Position numbers and translations under genes: made by a program. From assembly GCA_964552205.1 (NCBI GenBank), contig CAZKFT010000003.1, positions 35,038 to 99,037 on the forward strand: a stretch of 64,000 nucleotides of DNA, read 5' to 3'. The notes below the pieces were generated by a model. The model did not search any database and had not been told where the DNA came from. It worked only from the letters and a program-made list of their open reading frames with translations. This document shows positions 1 through 8,698 of the stretch, one piece after another; positions within the stretch are counted from its first letter, which is position 1, and every line of letters starts with the position of its first letter. The DNA is from JAIVGZ01 sp964552205 (GTDB lineage: Bacteria; Pseudomonadota; Gammaproteobacteria; Natronospirales; JAIVGZ01).

Positions 1-146
1 GAACCCGTGACTTCGACGCGGCCTTCTGTGGCCGTGGCGCCGTCCTGGGCAAACGCAACGCCGGCACCGGTGGTCATACCAGCGGCAAGCGCCAGTGACA
101 CCGAGGTCCGGAGCGCATTGGCTCGGAAAGAGTGTGTTTTCTGCAT
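1..146 (-). CDS. TonB-dependent receptor, N-terminal fragment (runs off the window)
   Basis: Only the first 48 codons are present; the rest lies left of position 1. The product begins MQKTHSFRANALRT and has a hydrophobic core followed by AFA-Q, a good signal peptidase I site near residue 33, so it is exported. The mature part starts with an acidic linker and EGRVEVTG, the kind of TonB-box/plug lead-in seen in outer membrane receptors of Xanthomonas-like bacteria. A GAGGGG ribosome site (157-162, minus strand) sits 10 bases before the ATG and supports this start. Substrate cannot be inferred from so little sequence. The 220 bp between this gene and the next (147-366) hold no other recognisable feature. 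Confidence 0.7.
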   Translation of the reverse strand, partial: MQKTHSFRANALRTSVSLALAAGMTTGAGVAFAQDGATATEGRVEVTG

Positions 147-366
147 GAGTAGTTATCCCCTCAAAGTGGTGTGAGACTACGTATAGCGTTTCAGCAACGG
201 TTGTTGCATGAACCCCGATTCTCTGCGCATGAGCTATAGAAACAATACATATGCAACCAAAGGCGCATAATCGACCGTCAGCGGCAGAAAAACCGCGGTT
301 AACGGGTGGCAAATTGGACTGTCATGTCCGCTACCACACCCCAGTGTACCCCAAAAGCAACACACT

Positions 367-1104
367 TCAGGTCAGGGAACGGTATAAACGATGCAGCAAC
401 TCGCTACGCCGCCGGCTCATGCGCAGGGTAGTGCCATCTTTGAGCGTCACGGTGTACTCGCCGCGGAACATCGGCTCGAAGGACAGGATGCGGTCTATAT
501 TCACAATGGTCGAGCGGTGGATGCGCACGAAGCGATCTGACGGCAAGGTTTCCTCCAAGGCTTGCATGGTCTGTCTAATCAGGTAGGCCTTGCCCTCTAC
601 ATGCAGTTTCACGTAGTACTCGTCCGCCTCCACCCAATCTATCTCATCGAACTGGAAGGCACGAATGGTGTCACCAACTCTGACAGTAAATCGCTCGGGG
701 TTCTTTTTCAGATGCCGCGCCATAGTGTTCGCGGCGAGCGCGGTGCGAGCACGCTCGAGCGCTGTTATGAAGCGCTCCTCGACGACTGGCTTGAGGATAT
801 AGTCGATGGCATTGACATCGAACGCAGCGAGCGCAAACCGCTCATTTGCCGCCATGAAGATGACGGCCGGCATGAGTTCAGGGCCAATCTTGCTTGCAAC
901 CTCGATGCCGCTCAGGTTCGACAGCTGAACCTCCATCAGGACGAGGTCCGGGTGCAGCAGACGAATCTTCTCCACGGCGGATTTGCCATCCGCCGCTTCC
1001 CCCACCACGGTAAACCCAGAACGCCCAGCCACCATTTTCCGTAGGCTCTCGCGCGACGGGTCATCGGAATCTACCAGCAAGACCCGAATCTGGATGTCGT
1101 TCAT
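367..1104 (-). CDS. LytTR-family response regulator with degenerate receiver domain
   Basis: A 245-residue protein with an N-terminal CheY-like receiver (about 5-120) and a C-terminal LytTR DNA-binding domain (about 140-243, with FVRIHRSTIVN and the closing RRRSELLHRL). The family (AlgR, LytR) binds DNA as a dimer after phosphorylation. Here the phospho-acceptor position reads VLMEVQLS, so Asp is replaced by Glu58, and the switch Thr/Ser is Ala (FMAAN, residue 85); the LKP lysine is kept. That suggests phosphorylation-independent activity. The start at 1104 overlaps the upstream methyltransferase stop by ATGA; an in-frame ATG at 1116 is possible. No histidine kinase gene is adjacent. Confidence 0.85.
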   Translation of the reverse strand: MNDIQIRVLLVDSDDPSRESLRKMVAGRSGFTVVGEAADGKSAVEKIRLLHPDLVLMEVQLSNLSGIEVASKIGPELMPAVIFMAANERFALAAFDVNAIDYILKPVVEERFITALERARTALAANTMARHLKKNPERFTVRVGDTIRAFQFDEIDWVEADEYYVKLHVEGKAYLIRQTMQALEETLPSDRFVRIHRSTIVNIDRILSFEPMFRGEYTVTLKDGTTLRMSRRRSELLHRLYRSLT

Positions 1105-1766
1105 TGTTTCAGGCATAACGTCAGACCGTCGCCAATGGGCACCAGACTGATATCCACCCGTTCATCGCCCAACAGCTTCTCGTTCAAGGACCGAATGGCC
1201 ACGGTGTCCGTATCGGTGACATCGTTGTCCGCCACCTTTCCGTCCCACAGGGTGTTGTCAAAGGCAACCACCCCACCAGGTTTCACCAAGTCAATGGCCC
1301 GCTCGAAATAGCGATCGTAATTGGATTTGTCGGCGTCAATGAAAATGAAATCGAAATCCCGGGTCTGGTGCTTGTCATGCAGCAGCGCGTCCAAGGTTTC
1401 CAAGGCTGGCGCTATTCGCAGATCGATGCACTTTTCGACATCGGCTTCTTTCCAGTACTTTTTCGCGATATCGGTGTACTCCTTACTGGTATCGCAACAG
1501 ACCAGCAACCCATCTTCTGGCATGGCCAGCGCTATGGCCAAACTGGAATAGCCGGTGAAGGTGCCAACCTCAATACATCGCCGGGCACCCATCAGCCGCA
1601 CCAAAAGGGACATGAACTGCCCCTGCTCCGGCGCGATCTGCATGTTGTGCTCCGGCATGGCCATGGTTTCCTCGCGCAATCGGCGCATCACCGCAGGCTC
1701 ACGCAGGGAAGCGGCCAGCAGATAGTCGTACAGGCGCTGGTCAACATTGAGGGTGCGATTGCTCAT
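1101..1766 (-). CDS. Class I SAM-dependent O-methyltransferase (CCoAOMT/COMT type)
   Basis: A 221-residue cytosolic methyltransferase. The SAM-binding motif I EVGTFTGYSSLAIAL is near residues 62-76, and the acidic metal/catalytic region FIDADKSNYDRYFE plus VAFDNTLW follow, as in the caffeoyl-CoA/catechol O-methyltransferase superfamily. These enzymes methylate catechol-like hydroxyls with a divalent cation; the substrate here cannot be read from sequence. A longer open frame extends to 1883, but it would run through the divergent phosphodiesterase gene, so the ATG at 1766 (MSNRTLNVDQ) is chosen. It is the first gene of a two-gene unit with the LytTR regulator, and its start is 17 bp from the divergent cpdA-like start, so the two must share a tiny promoter region or be read from inside each other. 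Confidence 0.85.
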   Translation of the reverse strand: MSNRTLNVDQRLYDYLLAASLREPAVMRRLREETMAMPEHNMQIAPEQGQFMSLLVRLMGARRCIEVGTFTGYSSLAIALAMPEDGLLVCCDTSKEYTDIAKKYWKEADVEKCIDLRIAPALETLDALLHDKHQTRDFDFIFIDADKSNYDRYFERAIDLVKPGGVVAFDNTLWDGKVADNDVTDTDTVAIRSLNEKLLGDERVDISLVPIGDGLTLCLKQ

Positions 1767-1783
1767 CCGCGTATGATGCCACC

Positions 1784-2545
1784 ATGGAAGACGCTGGCGC
1801 ACTCCGCATCGTGCAATTGACCGATCTTCATCTCCGTGGGGAGCGGGGAACGCCTTTGCGGGGCGTGGATACAGACGCCACACTGCGCGCTGTACTCGCG
1901 GAAATCACCTCCACTGGTCTGCCTGACCTGTTCCTGTTGACCGGCGACTTGTCGGAAGACCCGGTCCACGAGGCCTATGAGCGGGTCAGGGACCTCGTAG
2001 GCATTACCGGGGTCCCGGCATGGTGCTTGCCGGGCAATCACGACGACGCCGAGCTGATGCGGCGAGAGCTCAACCGCGATGGGCTGGCGACACCGCGCGC
2101 GCGCAGGGTGAACGGCTGGTTGCTCATGCTTCTGGATAGCACCGTACCTGGCAAGACCGCCGGTGAACTCGGAACTGCGGAGCTGGCAGCGCTCGCGGAT
2201 ACCCTGGCGAGCTACCCCGACGAACCCACCCTGCTTGCCCTGCACCATCCCCCGGTAGCCTTGGGCAGCCGTTGGGTGGATGAACTGGGGCTTGTCGATG
2301 CTGAGGCCTTCTTCGAAATCCTGGACGCGAATCCGCAGGTGCGAGCAGTCATCTGGGGCCATGCGCACCAAGCGTGGGAAGGTCGCTGGGAAGATACGCT
2401 TTTGCTGGGCACACCCAGCACCTGCATGCAATTCCTGCCGGGCTCGGATGAGTTTGCCATCGATACCAAGCCACCTGGATGGCGATGGCTGGAGCTCTAC
2501 CCCGACGGACGCGTCACCACGCGGGTGGGATGGCTAGACCGGTAA
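1784..2545 (+). CDS. cpdA: Metallophosphoesterase, CpdA-like 3',5'-cyclic-AMP phosphodiesterase
   Basis: A 253-residue calcineurin-like phosphoesterase. The five metal-binding blocks are visible in order: TDLH (about 14-17), LTGD (about 51-54), GNHDD (about 82-86), ALHHPP (about 151-156) and WGHAH (about 191-195). Block spacing and length match the class III cyclic nucleotide phosphodiesterase CpdA, which hydrolyses cAMP to AMP in the cytoplasm and so dampens CRP signalling. The assignment to cAMP rather than another phosphoester is by family resemblance. The 3' end overlaps the convergent gene by 12 bp. No signal peptide is seen. Confidence 0.8.
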   Translation: MEDAGALRIVQLTDLHLRGERGTPLRGVDTDATLRAVLAEITSTGLPDLFLLTGDLSEDPVHEAYERVRDLVGITGVPAWCLPGNHDDAELMRRELNRDGLATPRARRVNGWLLMLLDSTVPGKTAGELGTAELAALADTLASYPDEPTLLALHHPPVALGSRWVDELGLVDAEAFFEILDANPQVRAVIWGHAHQAWEGRWEDTLLLGTPSTCMQFLPGSDEFAIDTKPPGWRWLELYPDGRVTTRVGWLDR

Positions 2546-4960
2546 GCGACGACGCCAAAGGGCGAGAGCGACCAAGGCCAGCAGGAACAGCCATCCCGTT
2601 TTCCCTCCGCCTCCGCTTGGCGGCGGGGGCGGTGGTGGTGGTGGAGGGGGTGGTGGAGGCGGCCCCATCACCGCGCCGCGGATGGTGACTTCAGCGGTAG
2701 AACCCGCCACGCTGGCGCCCAGCTCATTGTCCAGATGTACGGTGAATTGACGGCCCGTTTCAATACCTTGGCCAAGCAAGGGGATTTCAATGACCCGCGC
2801 ACTGGCATCTCCGTCTGACCACGCCAAGGACCCGCTGCTGGCCACAAAATCCGACCCCGCATGGGCGGTGCCGGGTTCTGTCCGGTAGTCGACACTCACC
2901 GCACCCTGAGCGCTGCCGCTCCGGCGGACCACCACCAGCGCTCGGCCGGATGCGGCCAGCACTTCCGGCGCCGATTGCAGAAAATCCAAGGAGGCACCCG
3001 CGCCGGCATCCAGATAAACGCTCGCGATGCCGTGAGCGCCCAGGGTCGCCCCGCCCACCGGGTCGAACAGGCGAACAAAGAATCGGCCGAATGAGCCATC
3101 ACCAGTCGCGATGGGGAGCGGGATATGTCGGAAACTCGCGTCGCCGGCAGGCCAGTCGAGTCGGCCACGCGCTGCCACGACATCGGCGTCATCCGTCGTG
3201 CCATGAATCACTTCCCAACCCACCGACACCGCGTCGGTGGTACCGCCGACTCTCGCCACCGGAACCTGTGCGGTCGTGCCGCGACTGAAAGCAAAGCTCC
3301 GGCCGTCGAAGCCGAGTTGGCCCTGTGCGCTGGTGCGGGTGGCATCTTCCAGTACGAACAAACCACCTTGAATATCGCTTATCAGGATGTTGCGGCTCGG
3401 CAAATAGGGATACACCCCCCAAGCACCACTGAACGACGATGCGTTGGACACCGGGAACGTATCAAAGAACCCGACCTCCACAGGGGTTGCCGGGTTGGTA
3501 ATGTCCAGCACTGTCAACCCACGGGCATAGTTGCTGATGTAATAACGGTTGCCCCGCGGATAGCCGTTGTGATCGATGGCTCCAGTCGGACCTGACCACG
3601 TCCCGGCCTGCGTCGGCGCGGTGAGGTCGGAGACATCGAACACATACATACGCGTCGTGAGCCCGAGGTCGCGCTCGTCGAGCTCGTCATGTGCGAATAC
3701 ATAACGGCCATCCTCTGACCACGATCCGGAGTGCACATAACGCGTGGTCGCATAGCTGGTCGAGGCGAGCCGGACCGGAAGGTCTGACCGGGTGATGTCC
3801 CAGAGGTCCACGGTGTCCTCGTTGAAGTCCGCAAACACTTCACACAGCGTTGTTGCATTAGGACATGCGACAATCTGCGCGGGGTTGTGCAGCACCATCG
3901 GCGTACCGTCGTGGATATAGCCGAACGCACCCTGAGACAACAAAGCAGGATTGGTTGGATTCGCCAGGGAAAAAGCGCGAAAGCCACCTTGGTTGAGGTT
4001 GCTTCCCGCCTGTATGGCCACCGGCTCGCGCCCTGGCAAGGAAATGTTGAGCGAAAAATCCACGCCTGCCATGGCGAGGTTGTGCGCGCGAAGGTCCGGG
4101 GTGGTGCTGCCCACGAAGCGGATGGCGTTCGGAAGATCCGACAGGTCCACCACCATGAGACGGTCGGCTACCGCATCGGCAGTCACATAAGCCCAGGCCT
4201 GCCAGCGACCGGCGCTCGCATCCCAAGTCTGCAAAACCTTGATGTCCCGCCAGCCTGTAACCGTCCCAGCGATGGTGCCGACTTCGCGTGGCTGCGTCGG
4301 ATCGGTGACATCCACGACCACCATCCCGTTGCGCAGCCCCACGAGCGCGTATTCGCGCTCGGTGTTGAGGTCCACGAATCCCCACACATCGTTCGCACCA
4401 CTCGGGCTGGAGCTCATTCCACTTAGCGCCAACTGCGACAACAGGTTGATGTTCTGGCACTCAAACCCAGCGGCGGAGCCACCAGAACAAGTCGCCGGAC
4501 CCGAGTTGGACTTCACCACGGACAACAATCCATCGAGAAGTTCGGGATCGGCACCTTGCCCGGTGCCGGTCCACTTTTCATCCACAATGACTTGGAAGCC
4601 GCGGGCCTCAAGCGACTCACGCAGAGAAGCCGGTACGCCGATGATGAGCGTCGGGTGCTGCGCGGCGTCGTGGTGGTGGAAGTCGGTGCTGTACCCGCCG
4701 CGCAGAATGGCGGACGCATCGGTCAGGTAGAACAAGTCCTCGAGCGTGTCGATGAAGTAACTCCCTTCGGACACGCGCACTTCGCCGCCTTTGCCAGCCT
4801 GTCCCGCAGCGTAGCCAATGGTTCTGCAGGGCGCATGGGTATGGTCGCAGGCGCCAGCATCCGTCCCGGTGTCGGCAAGGTAGCGGATATCGTCTTCGCC
4901 ATGGCCCAAAACCGGGCCTGCGAATACGATCCCCAACAATACGATGCGAAGCTTGGTCAT
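2534..4960 (-). CDS. Choice-of-anchor B family protein: LVIVD repeats, two Calx-beta-like domains, GlyGly-CTERM-like tail
   Basis: An 808-residue exported protein. The ATG at 4960 (MTKLRIVLLGIVFAG) begins a clear signal peptide; the in-frame ATG at 4996 would put a polar stretch in front of it. After a short Cys-containing segment (AGACDHTHAPC), the central part (about 170-560) holds repeated units of the LVIVD type (for example LTVLDITNPATPVEVG and MYVFDVSDLTAPTQAG), expected to form a beta-propeller. Two Calx-beta-like modules follow (about 565-660 and 665-765). The C-terminus is a run of 15 prolines, SGGGGKTGW, a hydrophobic helix and WRRRLPV, as in GlyGly-CTERM sorting signals processed by rhombosortase. 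Function unknown; surface or matrix binding is an inference. Confidence 0.75.
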   Translation of the reverse strand: MTKLRIVLLGIVFAGPVLGHGEDDIRYLADTGTDAGACDHTHAPCRTIGYAAGQAGKGGEVRVSEGSYFIDTLEDLFYLTDASAILRGGYSTDFHHHDAAQHPTLIIGVPASLRESLEARGFQVIVDEKWTGTGQGADPELLDGLLSVVKSNSGPATCSGGSAAGFECQNINLLSQLALSGMSSSPSGANDVWGFVDLNTEREYALVGLRNGMVVVDVTDPTQPREVGTIAGTVTGWRDIKVLQTWDASAGRWQAWAYVTADAVADRLMVVDLSDLPNAIRFVGSTTPDLRAHNLAMAGVDFSLNISLPGREPVAIQAGSNLNQGGFRAFSLANPTNPALLSQGAFGYIHDGTPMVLHNPAQIVACPNATTLCEVFADFNEDTVDLWDITRSDLPVRLASTSYATTRYVHSGSWSEDGRYVFAHDELDERDLGLTTRMYVFDVSDLTAPTQAGTWSGPTGAIDHNGYPRGNRYYISNYARGLTVLDITNPATPVEVGFFDTFPVSNASSFSGAWGVYPYLPSRNILISDIQGGLFVLEDATRTSAQGQLGFDGRSFAFSRGTTAQVPVARVGGTTDAVSVGWEVIHGTTDDADVVAARGRLDWPAGDASFRHIPLPIATGDGSFGRFFVRLFDPVGGATLGAHGIASVYLDAGAGASLDFLQSAPEVLAASGRALVVVRRSGSAQGAVSVDYRTEPGTAHAGSDFVASSGSLAWSDGDASARVIEIPLLGQGIETGRQFTVHLDNELGASVAGSTAEVTIRGAVMGPPPPPPPPPPPPPPPSGGGGKTGWLFLLALVALALWRRRLPV

Positions 4961-4980
4961 GGATGCGGTATAACAGCCCG

Positions 4981-5847
4981 ATGAGACTCCGCTCAATCAT
5001 AACCGTTCTGGCACTGGCACTGCTCACCCCTTGGGCGCAGGCCGCGGGCTTGGGTTGGCGGGTCAGCGACGGCGCCGGTAACCACCTGTACCTGGTTGGC
5101 ACGGTCCACGCCGCGACCAAGGACATGTATCCACTCCCGGAACCGATTACCGCTGCATTCGAGTCTGCACGGATTCTGGTACTTGAGGTGGACCCGCGAA
5201 ACCTGAACCAGCGCGAGATGGAGCGTTTGGTGCGACGCTACGGGATGCTGTCCAACCGTGAGTCGCTCAGGGACTTGCTGCCGGAGGAGACCTGGAGCCG
5301 CTTGGTCGCGTGGGGCCAACGGGTTTCCCTGTCTCCGGGCCAGCTCAACAGAATGAAACCCTGGCTGGCCACGACCACGCTGGTGTCGGTGGAGCTTGCA
5401 AGTATCGGCGTGGACAGGGCCTTGGGTATGGAGCCCTGGTTGACGGAGCGCGCCATCGAGCGCGGAATGCAGATTCAGCAGCTGGAGACTGCCGAAGAGC
5501 AGATTGCCATGCTTGGCGGTCTGCCCATGGAGGCGCAGGTTGCCTTTCTAGAGAATTCGATACTTGACGCTGAAGAATTCAGCGAGTCTGTGGGCGAGTT
5601 ACTGGGCGCTTGGCGTGACGGCAATCTAGGCGCCATGGCTGCGCTCCTGGCAGATGCTTATGCCGAACAGCCCTTGCTGTACGAGGTGATGATTGCCGCC
5701 AGAAACCATCGCTGGATGAAAGCCATAGGGCCGATGCTGGCCTCCGGGCAGATCCACTATGTGGCCGTGGGTGCCCTGCACCTGGTCGGGCCCGACGGAT
5801 TGGTGGCACTTCTGCTGGAGGCCGGGATGGTGGTGGAGCGACTTTAG
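4981..5847 (+). CDS. TraB/GumN family protein, exported
   Basis: A 288-residue protein with a signal peptide (MRLRSIITVLALALLTPWAQA). The mature part starts with the TraB/GumN hallmark: GNHLYLVGTVHAA near residue 40 and VLEVDP near 67, and ends with HYVAVGALHLVGPDGLVALL, the conserved C-terminal GxxH motif. The two GxxH motifs and Glu residues define the TIKI/TraB/PrgY/GumN fold, in which some eukaryotic members are metalloproteases; bacterial roles are mostly unknown. The start chosen (4981) fits the signal peptide; an in-frame ATG at 4963 adds six polar residues. It is divergent from the LVIVD protein with 20 bp between starts. Confidence 0.85.
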   Translation: MRLRSIITVLALALLTPWAQAAGLGWRVSDGAGNHLYLVGTVHAATKDMYPLPEPITAAFESARILVLEVDPRNLNQREMERLVRRYGMLSNRESLRDLLPEETWSRLVAWGQRVSLSPGQLNRMKPWLATTTLVSVELASIGVDRALGMEPWLTERAIERGMQIQQLETAEEQIAMLGGLPMEAQVAFLENSILDAEEFSESVGELLGAWRDGNLGAMAALLADAYAEQPLLYEVMIAARNHRWMKAIGPMLASGQIHYVAVGALHLVGPDGLVALLLEAGMVVERL

Positions 5848-6008
5848 ATCTGGATCATCTCGAAGTCCTCCTTACCGGCGTCGCAATCCGGGCAACGCCA
5901 GTTGAGAGGAACGTCATCCCACCGGGTTCCGGGTTCGATACCGCTCTCGGGGTGACCTTCTGATTCGTGATAGACAAAACCACAGATGACACACATGTAG
6001 GAATTCAT
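5844..6008 (-). CDS. Rubredoxin
   Basis: A 54-residue protein with the two iron-binding CxxC knuckles, CVICGF at residues 6-11 and CPDCDA at 39-44, and the usual rubredoxin core between them (IEPGTRWDDVP and NWRCPDC). It carries one electron on a single Fe(SCys)4 centre in the cytoplasm. Length and motifs match the family exactly. It converges on the GumN gene with a 4-bp overlap and lies divergent from thiD with 16 bp between starts; the same rubredoxin/thiD neighbourhood is common in gammaproteobacteria. The redox partner cannot be inferred here. Confidence 0.93.
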   Translation of the reverse strand: MNSYMCVICGFVYHESEGHPESGIEPGTRWDDVPLNWRCPDCDAGKEDFEMIQI

Positions 6009-6024
6009 CGGGCGATTTTACGAC

Positions 6025-6825
6025 ATGCGCGACATAACAACACCACCCACTGTCCTGGCCATTTCCGGCAATGACCCTTCCGGTGGCGCAGGTATCCTTG
6101 CTGACATCGAGGCCATCATCTCGATGGGCGCCCATGCGGCACCCGTCATCACAACCCTGACGGTTCAGGACACGCGCAATGCCTGGCGGGTCGAACCGCT
6201 GGACCCCGATCTGGTCGTCGAACAGGCGGAGGCCGTACTGGCCGATCTGGAGGTCAAATCCATCAAACTTGGCTTGCTGGGTAGCGTGGACATCGCACAC
6301 GCCGTCGCTGGCTTGCTCGCACGCCACCCCGGCATTCCTGTGGTCCTGGACCCGGTGCTGATTGCGGGGGGTGGCGCGAAACTGGCGGAAACCAGCATCA
6401 CCACCGTGATGTTGGACGAATTGATGCCGCTGGCCACGCTGGTGACACCCAACAGCGACGAAGCGCGCGCCTTGGCCCCATCGGCTACAGATTTGGAGGG
6501 GTGTGCACGGCACATGCTGGATTGCGGCGCAGGATGGGTACTGCTCAAGGGGGCTCACGAGCAAACCGCGACCGTGGTGAACCGCCTGTACGGGAGTGAT
6601 GGCACCGTCGTTTCGCATGAGTGGGAACGGCTGCCCCATGACTTCCATGGTTCCGGTTGCACCTTGGCCTCCGCACTCGCTGGATTGCTGGCTAACGGTG
6701 TCGCTGTGACCGAGGCGAACGAACGCGCGCAACGATATGTGCAGTCGACACTCGTCCACGCATTACACATCGGGCGTGGCCAACCGATTCCCAACCGCCT
6801 GTTCTGGGCCAAGCGACCAGAGTGA
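6025..6825 (+). CDS. thiD: Hydroxymethylpyrimidine/phosphomethylpyrimidine kinase ThiD
   Basis: A 266-residue ribokinase-fold kinase that phosphorylates HMP and then HMP-P to HMP-PP, the pyrimidine half of thiamin. The N-terminal AISGNDPSGGAGILADIEA motif (about 12-30) and the C-terminal anion-hole DFHGSGCTLASALAGLLANG (about 209-228, catalytic base Asp/Cys region) are both intact. The length is normal. The stop is coupled by TGATG to thiE, so the two probably form one mRNA giving HMP-PP and joining it to the thiazole. thiC, which makes HMP-P, lies 23 kb away in the same window. Confidence 0.95.
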   Translation: MRDITTPPTVLAISGNDPSGGAGILADIEAIISMGAHAAPVITTLTVQDTRNAWRVEPLDPDLVVEQAEAVLADLEVKSIKLGLLGSVDIAHAVAGLLARHPGIPVVLDPVLIAGGGAKLAETSITTVMLDELMPLATLVTPNSDEARALAPSATDLEGCARHMLDCGAGWVLLKGAHEQTATVVNRLYGSDGTVVSHEWERLPHDFHGSGCTLASALAGLLANGVAVTEANERAQRYVQSTLVHALHIGRGQPIPNRLFWAKRPE

Positions 6826-7427
6826 TGGATGCTCGCCTCGCGGGGCTTTACGCCGTTACCGCTGGCGCACGCCCGGATGCCGACTTGCCCACGCAGGTCG
6901 GAGCCGCACTGAGAGGCGGCGCCAGAATCATCCAGTACCGCGACAAGGGTACGGACACTGACCGCCGTTTGGACGAAGCACGGCAATTGCGGGCGCTCTG
7001 TACAGCGGCTGGCGCGCTGTTCTTCGTGAATGATGATGTGGCACTTGCCTGCAAAGTGGGTGCGGATGGTGTGCATCTGGGCGAGGACGATGACGATCCT
7101 CCCAAGAGCGCGCTGCTGGTGGGTGTCTCCTGCTATGACTCGCTGGAGCGAGCCGTGCAGGCGCAAGCGGATGGTGCGGACTATGTTGCGTTTGGTGCGT
7201 TCTTTCCCTCCCCCACCAAACCGCATGCACGCAGGGCGTCGGTCGCGCTATTGAAGGAGGCGCGCGCCACACTGCACATTCCCATCTGCGTCATCGGAGG
7301 AATAACCGCGACCAATGGCCGGCCGCTGGTTGAGTCAGGAGCCGACATGGTTGCCGTCTCCAGCGCGCTATTCACCCGAACGGACATCGAATCCGCCACC
7401 CGCGAATTGATGGCGTTATGGGAGTGA
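6825..7427 (+). CDS. thiE: Thiamine-phosphate synthase ThiE
   Basis: A 200-residue TIM-barrel enzyme that couples HMP-PP with thiazole phosphate to thiamin phosphate. Visible family features are IQYRDKG (about 31-37, pyrophosphate-binding), FFVNDDVALACKVGADGVHLGE (about 65-86) and the phosphate loop VIGGITATN followed by GADMVAVSSALF. The ATG at 6825 overlaps the thiD stop by one base; a GTG three bases upstream (6822) is the alternative. The gene ends 12 bp inside the convergent DUF418 gene. No riboswitch precedes it, so any thiamin control would act at the thiD promoter. Confidence 0.95.
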   Translation: MDARLAGLYAVTAGARPDADLPTQVGAALRGGARIIQYRDKGTDTDRRLDEARQLRALCTAAGALFFVNDDVALACKVGADGVHLGEDDDDPPKSALLVGVSCYDSLERAVQAQADGADYVAFGAFFPSPTKPHARRASVALLKEARATLHIPICVIGGITATNGRPLVESGADMVAVSSALFTRTDIESATRELMALWE

Positions 7428-8651
7428 CTTTCCGTAGGTCAGCGTTCTCCATACCCACTCCATCGGCCCCATCCGGAAGCGGCTCAGCCACCAGGCACTG
7501 AACCACATTTGGCCACCGTACAGGACGAGTGCCAATGCGGTTGCGCCCGCCCGTCCGATGTCACCGTAGAACCCAAGTCCGTAACCGTAGAAGAACAATG
7601 TGAACACAATCGAGTGTGTGAGGTAATTGGTCAGCGCCATACGACCGAGCGGTGCAAGGTGCACAGTCCATGCTCGACCAAGACGAACCAGAGTTGCCAG
7701 CGTTCCCACATACGCCAGACACAAGGCAAGGCTGGCAATGTTGTTGACCATCACAAGCGAGGTGTTGCGCGGAGTCGGGAAAGTCATGTCCACATCCATG
7801 CCGTTGAATCCCCACACCAAGGCCAGAGGCAAGCCGATGCCGTACCCGAAGAGCATCATGCGTTTGAAGAGTCGCGCGTTGCCTGCGAGATCAGCGAAGA
7901 CCCCTGCGCGCCCCAAGGATGCGCCGATGAGGAACAGACCCAGAATCATGGGCACGAAGAACAGCACACCACCGCCCATATACAGGGACCTCCACTCATG
8001 GATGCGCCACTGCACAACCTCCCAATACCCGCCTGTGGCGTAAATGACCTCCCCACGAGCGACATCGGCCAACAGCGCAGCGCGATTGTCGGCGAACCCT
8101 GCCAGCAACTCGGCACCACCATCGGGTGCCATCTGGGCACCTATGACCCCCAGCGTCCCCAGCCACATCAGCAGTATCGGCACCAGCCAGAATGCCAGGC
8201 CCCACTTCCACAGTCGGCTCGCGGGCGTCTTGACGAAGAACAGCAACAAGAAACCGACCATTGCATAGGTGTGGAGAATGTCGCCGCCCCAGATGAGAAA
8301 GCAGTGCGCGAAGCCGATGACCAGCAACACCAGCAGGCGCCGCGCGAACAAGCTCCGCCCACCCACGCCACGGCGGATGGCACGGTCCAGAAAAATAACG
8401 AAGCCCAATCCGAACAACAGCGAGAACATCGTATAGAACTTGCCCTGGACAAAAACGAACGAGAACCAAGCCACTGCAAAGTCCAAGCCGGTCTGGCTGC
8501 TGTCGAAGCCGACCATGATGCCCTGCAGCGGCCGCTGGAAGAACTCGATGTTCATCAGCAGGATGCCGAGCAATGCAAAGCCGCGGATGATGTCGAGTAC
8601 ATGCATGCGCTCGTCGGCCTGAATCGGCCCGAGCTGGTTGGAATCGTTCAT
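7416..8651 (-). CDS. DUF418 (YeiB-like) multi-pass membrane protein
   Basis: A 411-residue protein with about ten hydrophobic segments. The N-terminus reads ERMHVLDIIRGFALLGILLMN, the acyltransferase-3/DUF418-like start of YeiB relatives, and the C-terminal third has the DUF418 core (LGRMALTNYLTHSIVFTLFF ... GPMEWVWRTLTYGK). A strong GGGGAGGG ribosome site precedes the ATG. These are inner-membrane proteins thought to act in transport or acyl transfer, with no firm function. It stands alone between convergent thiE and divergent hemL (47 bp apart). Confidence 0.85.
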   Translation of the reverse strand: MNDSNQLGPIQADERMHVLDIIRGFALLGILLMNIEFFQRPLQGIMVGFDSSQTGLDFAVAWFSFVFVQGKFYTMFSLLFGLGFVIFLDRAIRRGVGGRSLFARRLLVLLVIGFAHCFLIWGGDILHTYAMVGFLLLFFVKTPASRLWKWGLAFWLVPILLMWLGTLGVIGAQMAPDGGAELLAGFADNRAALLADVARGEVIYATGGYWEVVQWRIHEWRSLYMGGGVLFFVPMILGLFLIGASLGRAGVFADLAGNARLFKRMMLFGYGIGLPLALVWGFNGMDVDMTFPTPRNTSLVMVNNIASLALCLAYVGTLATLVRLGRAWTVHLAPLGRMALTNYLTHSIVFTLFFYGYGLGFYGDIGRAGATALALVLYGGQMWFSAWWLSRFRMGPMEWVWRTLTYGKSLP

Positions 8652-8698
8652 TGCGCCCTCCCCAAGGGACAGTGACCTTTCGGTAGAATACCCGACCT

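Noticed and set aside
2610..2670. Low-complexity GGC/GGT/CCC run as a microsatellite
   Set aside because: It encodes the polyproline stalk and GGGG of the LVIVD protein in frame, with mixed codons, so it is coding sequence rather than a free repeat.
7509..8675. 388-codon plus-strand frame opposite the DUF418 gene
   Set aside because: His/Gln-rich product of the reverse strand of hydrophobic codons, typical of shadow frames.
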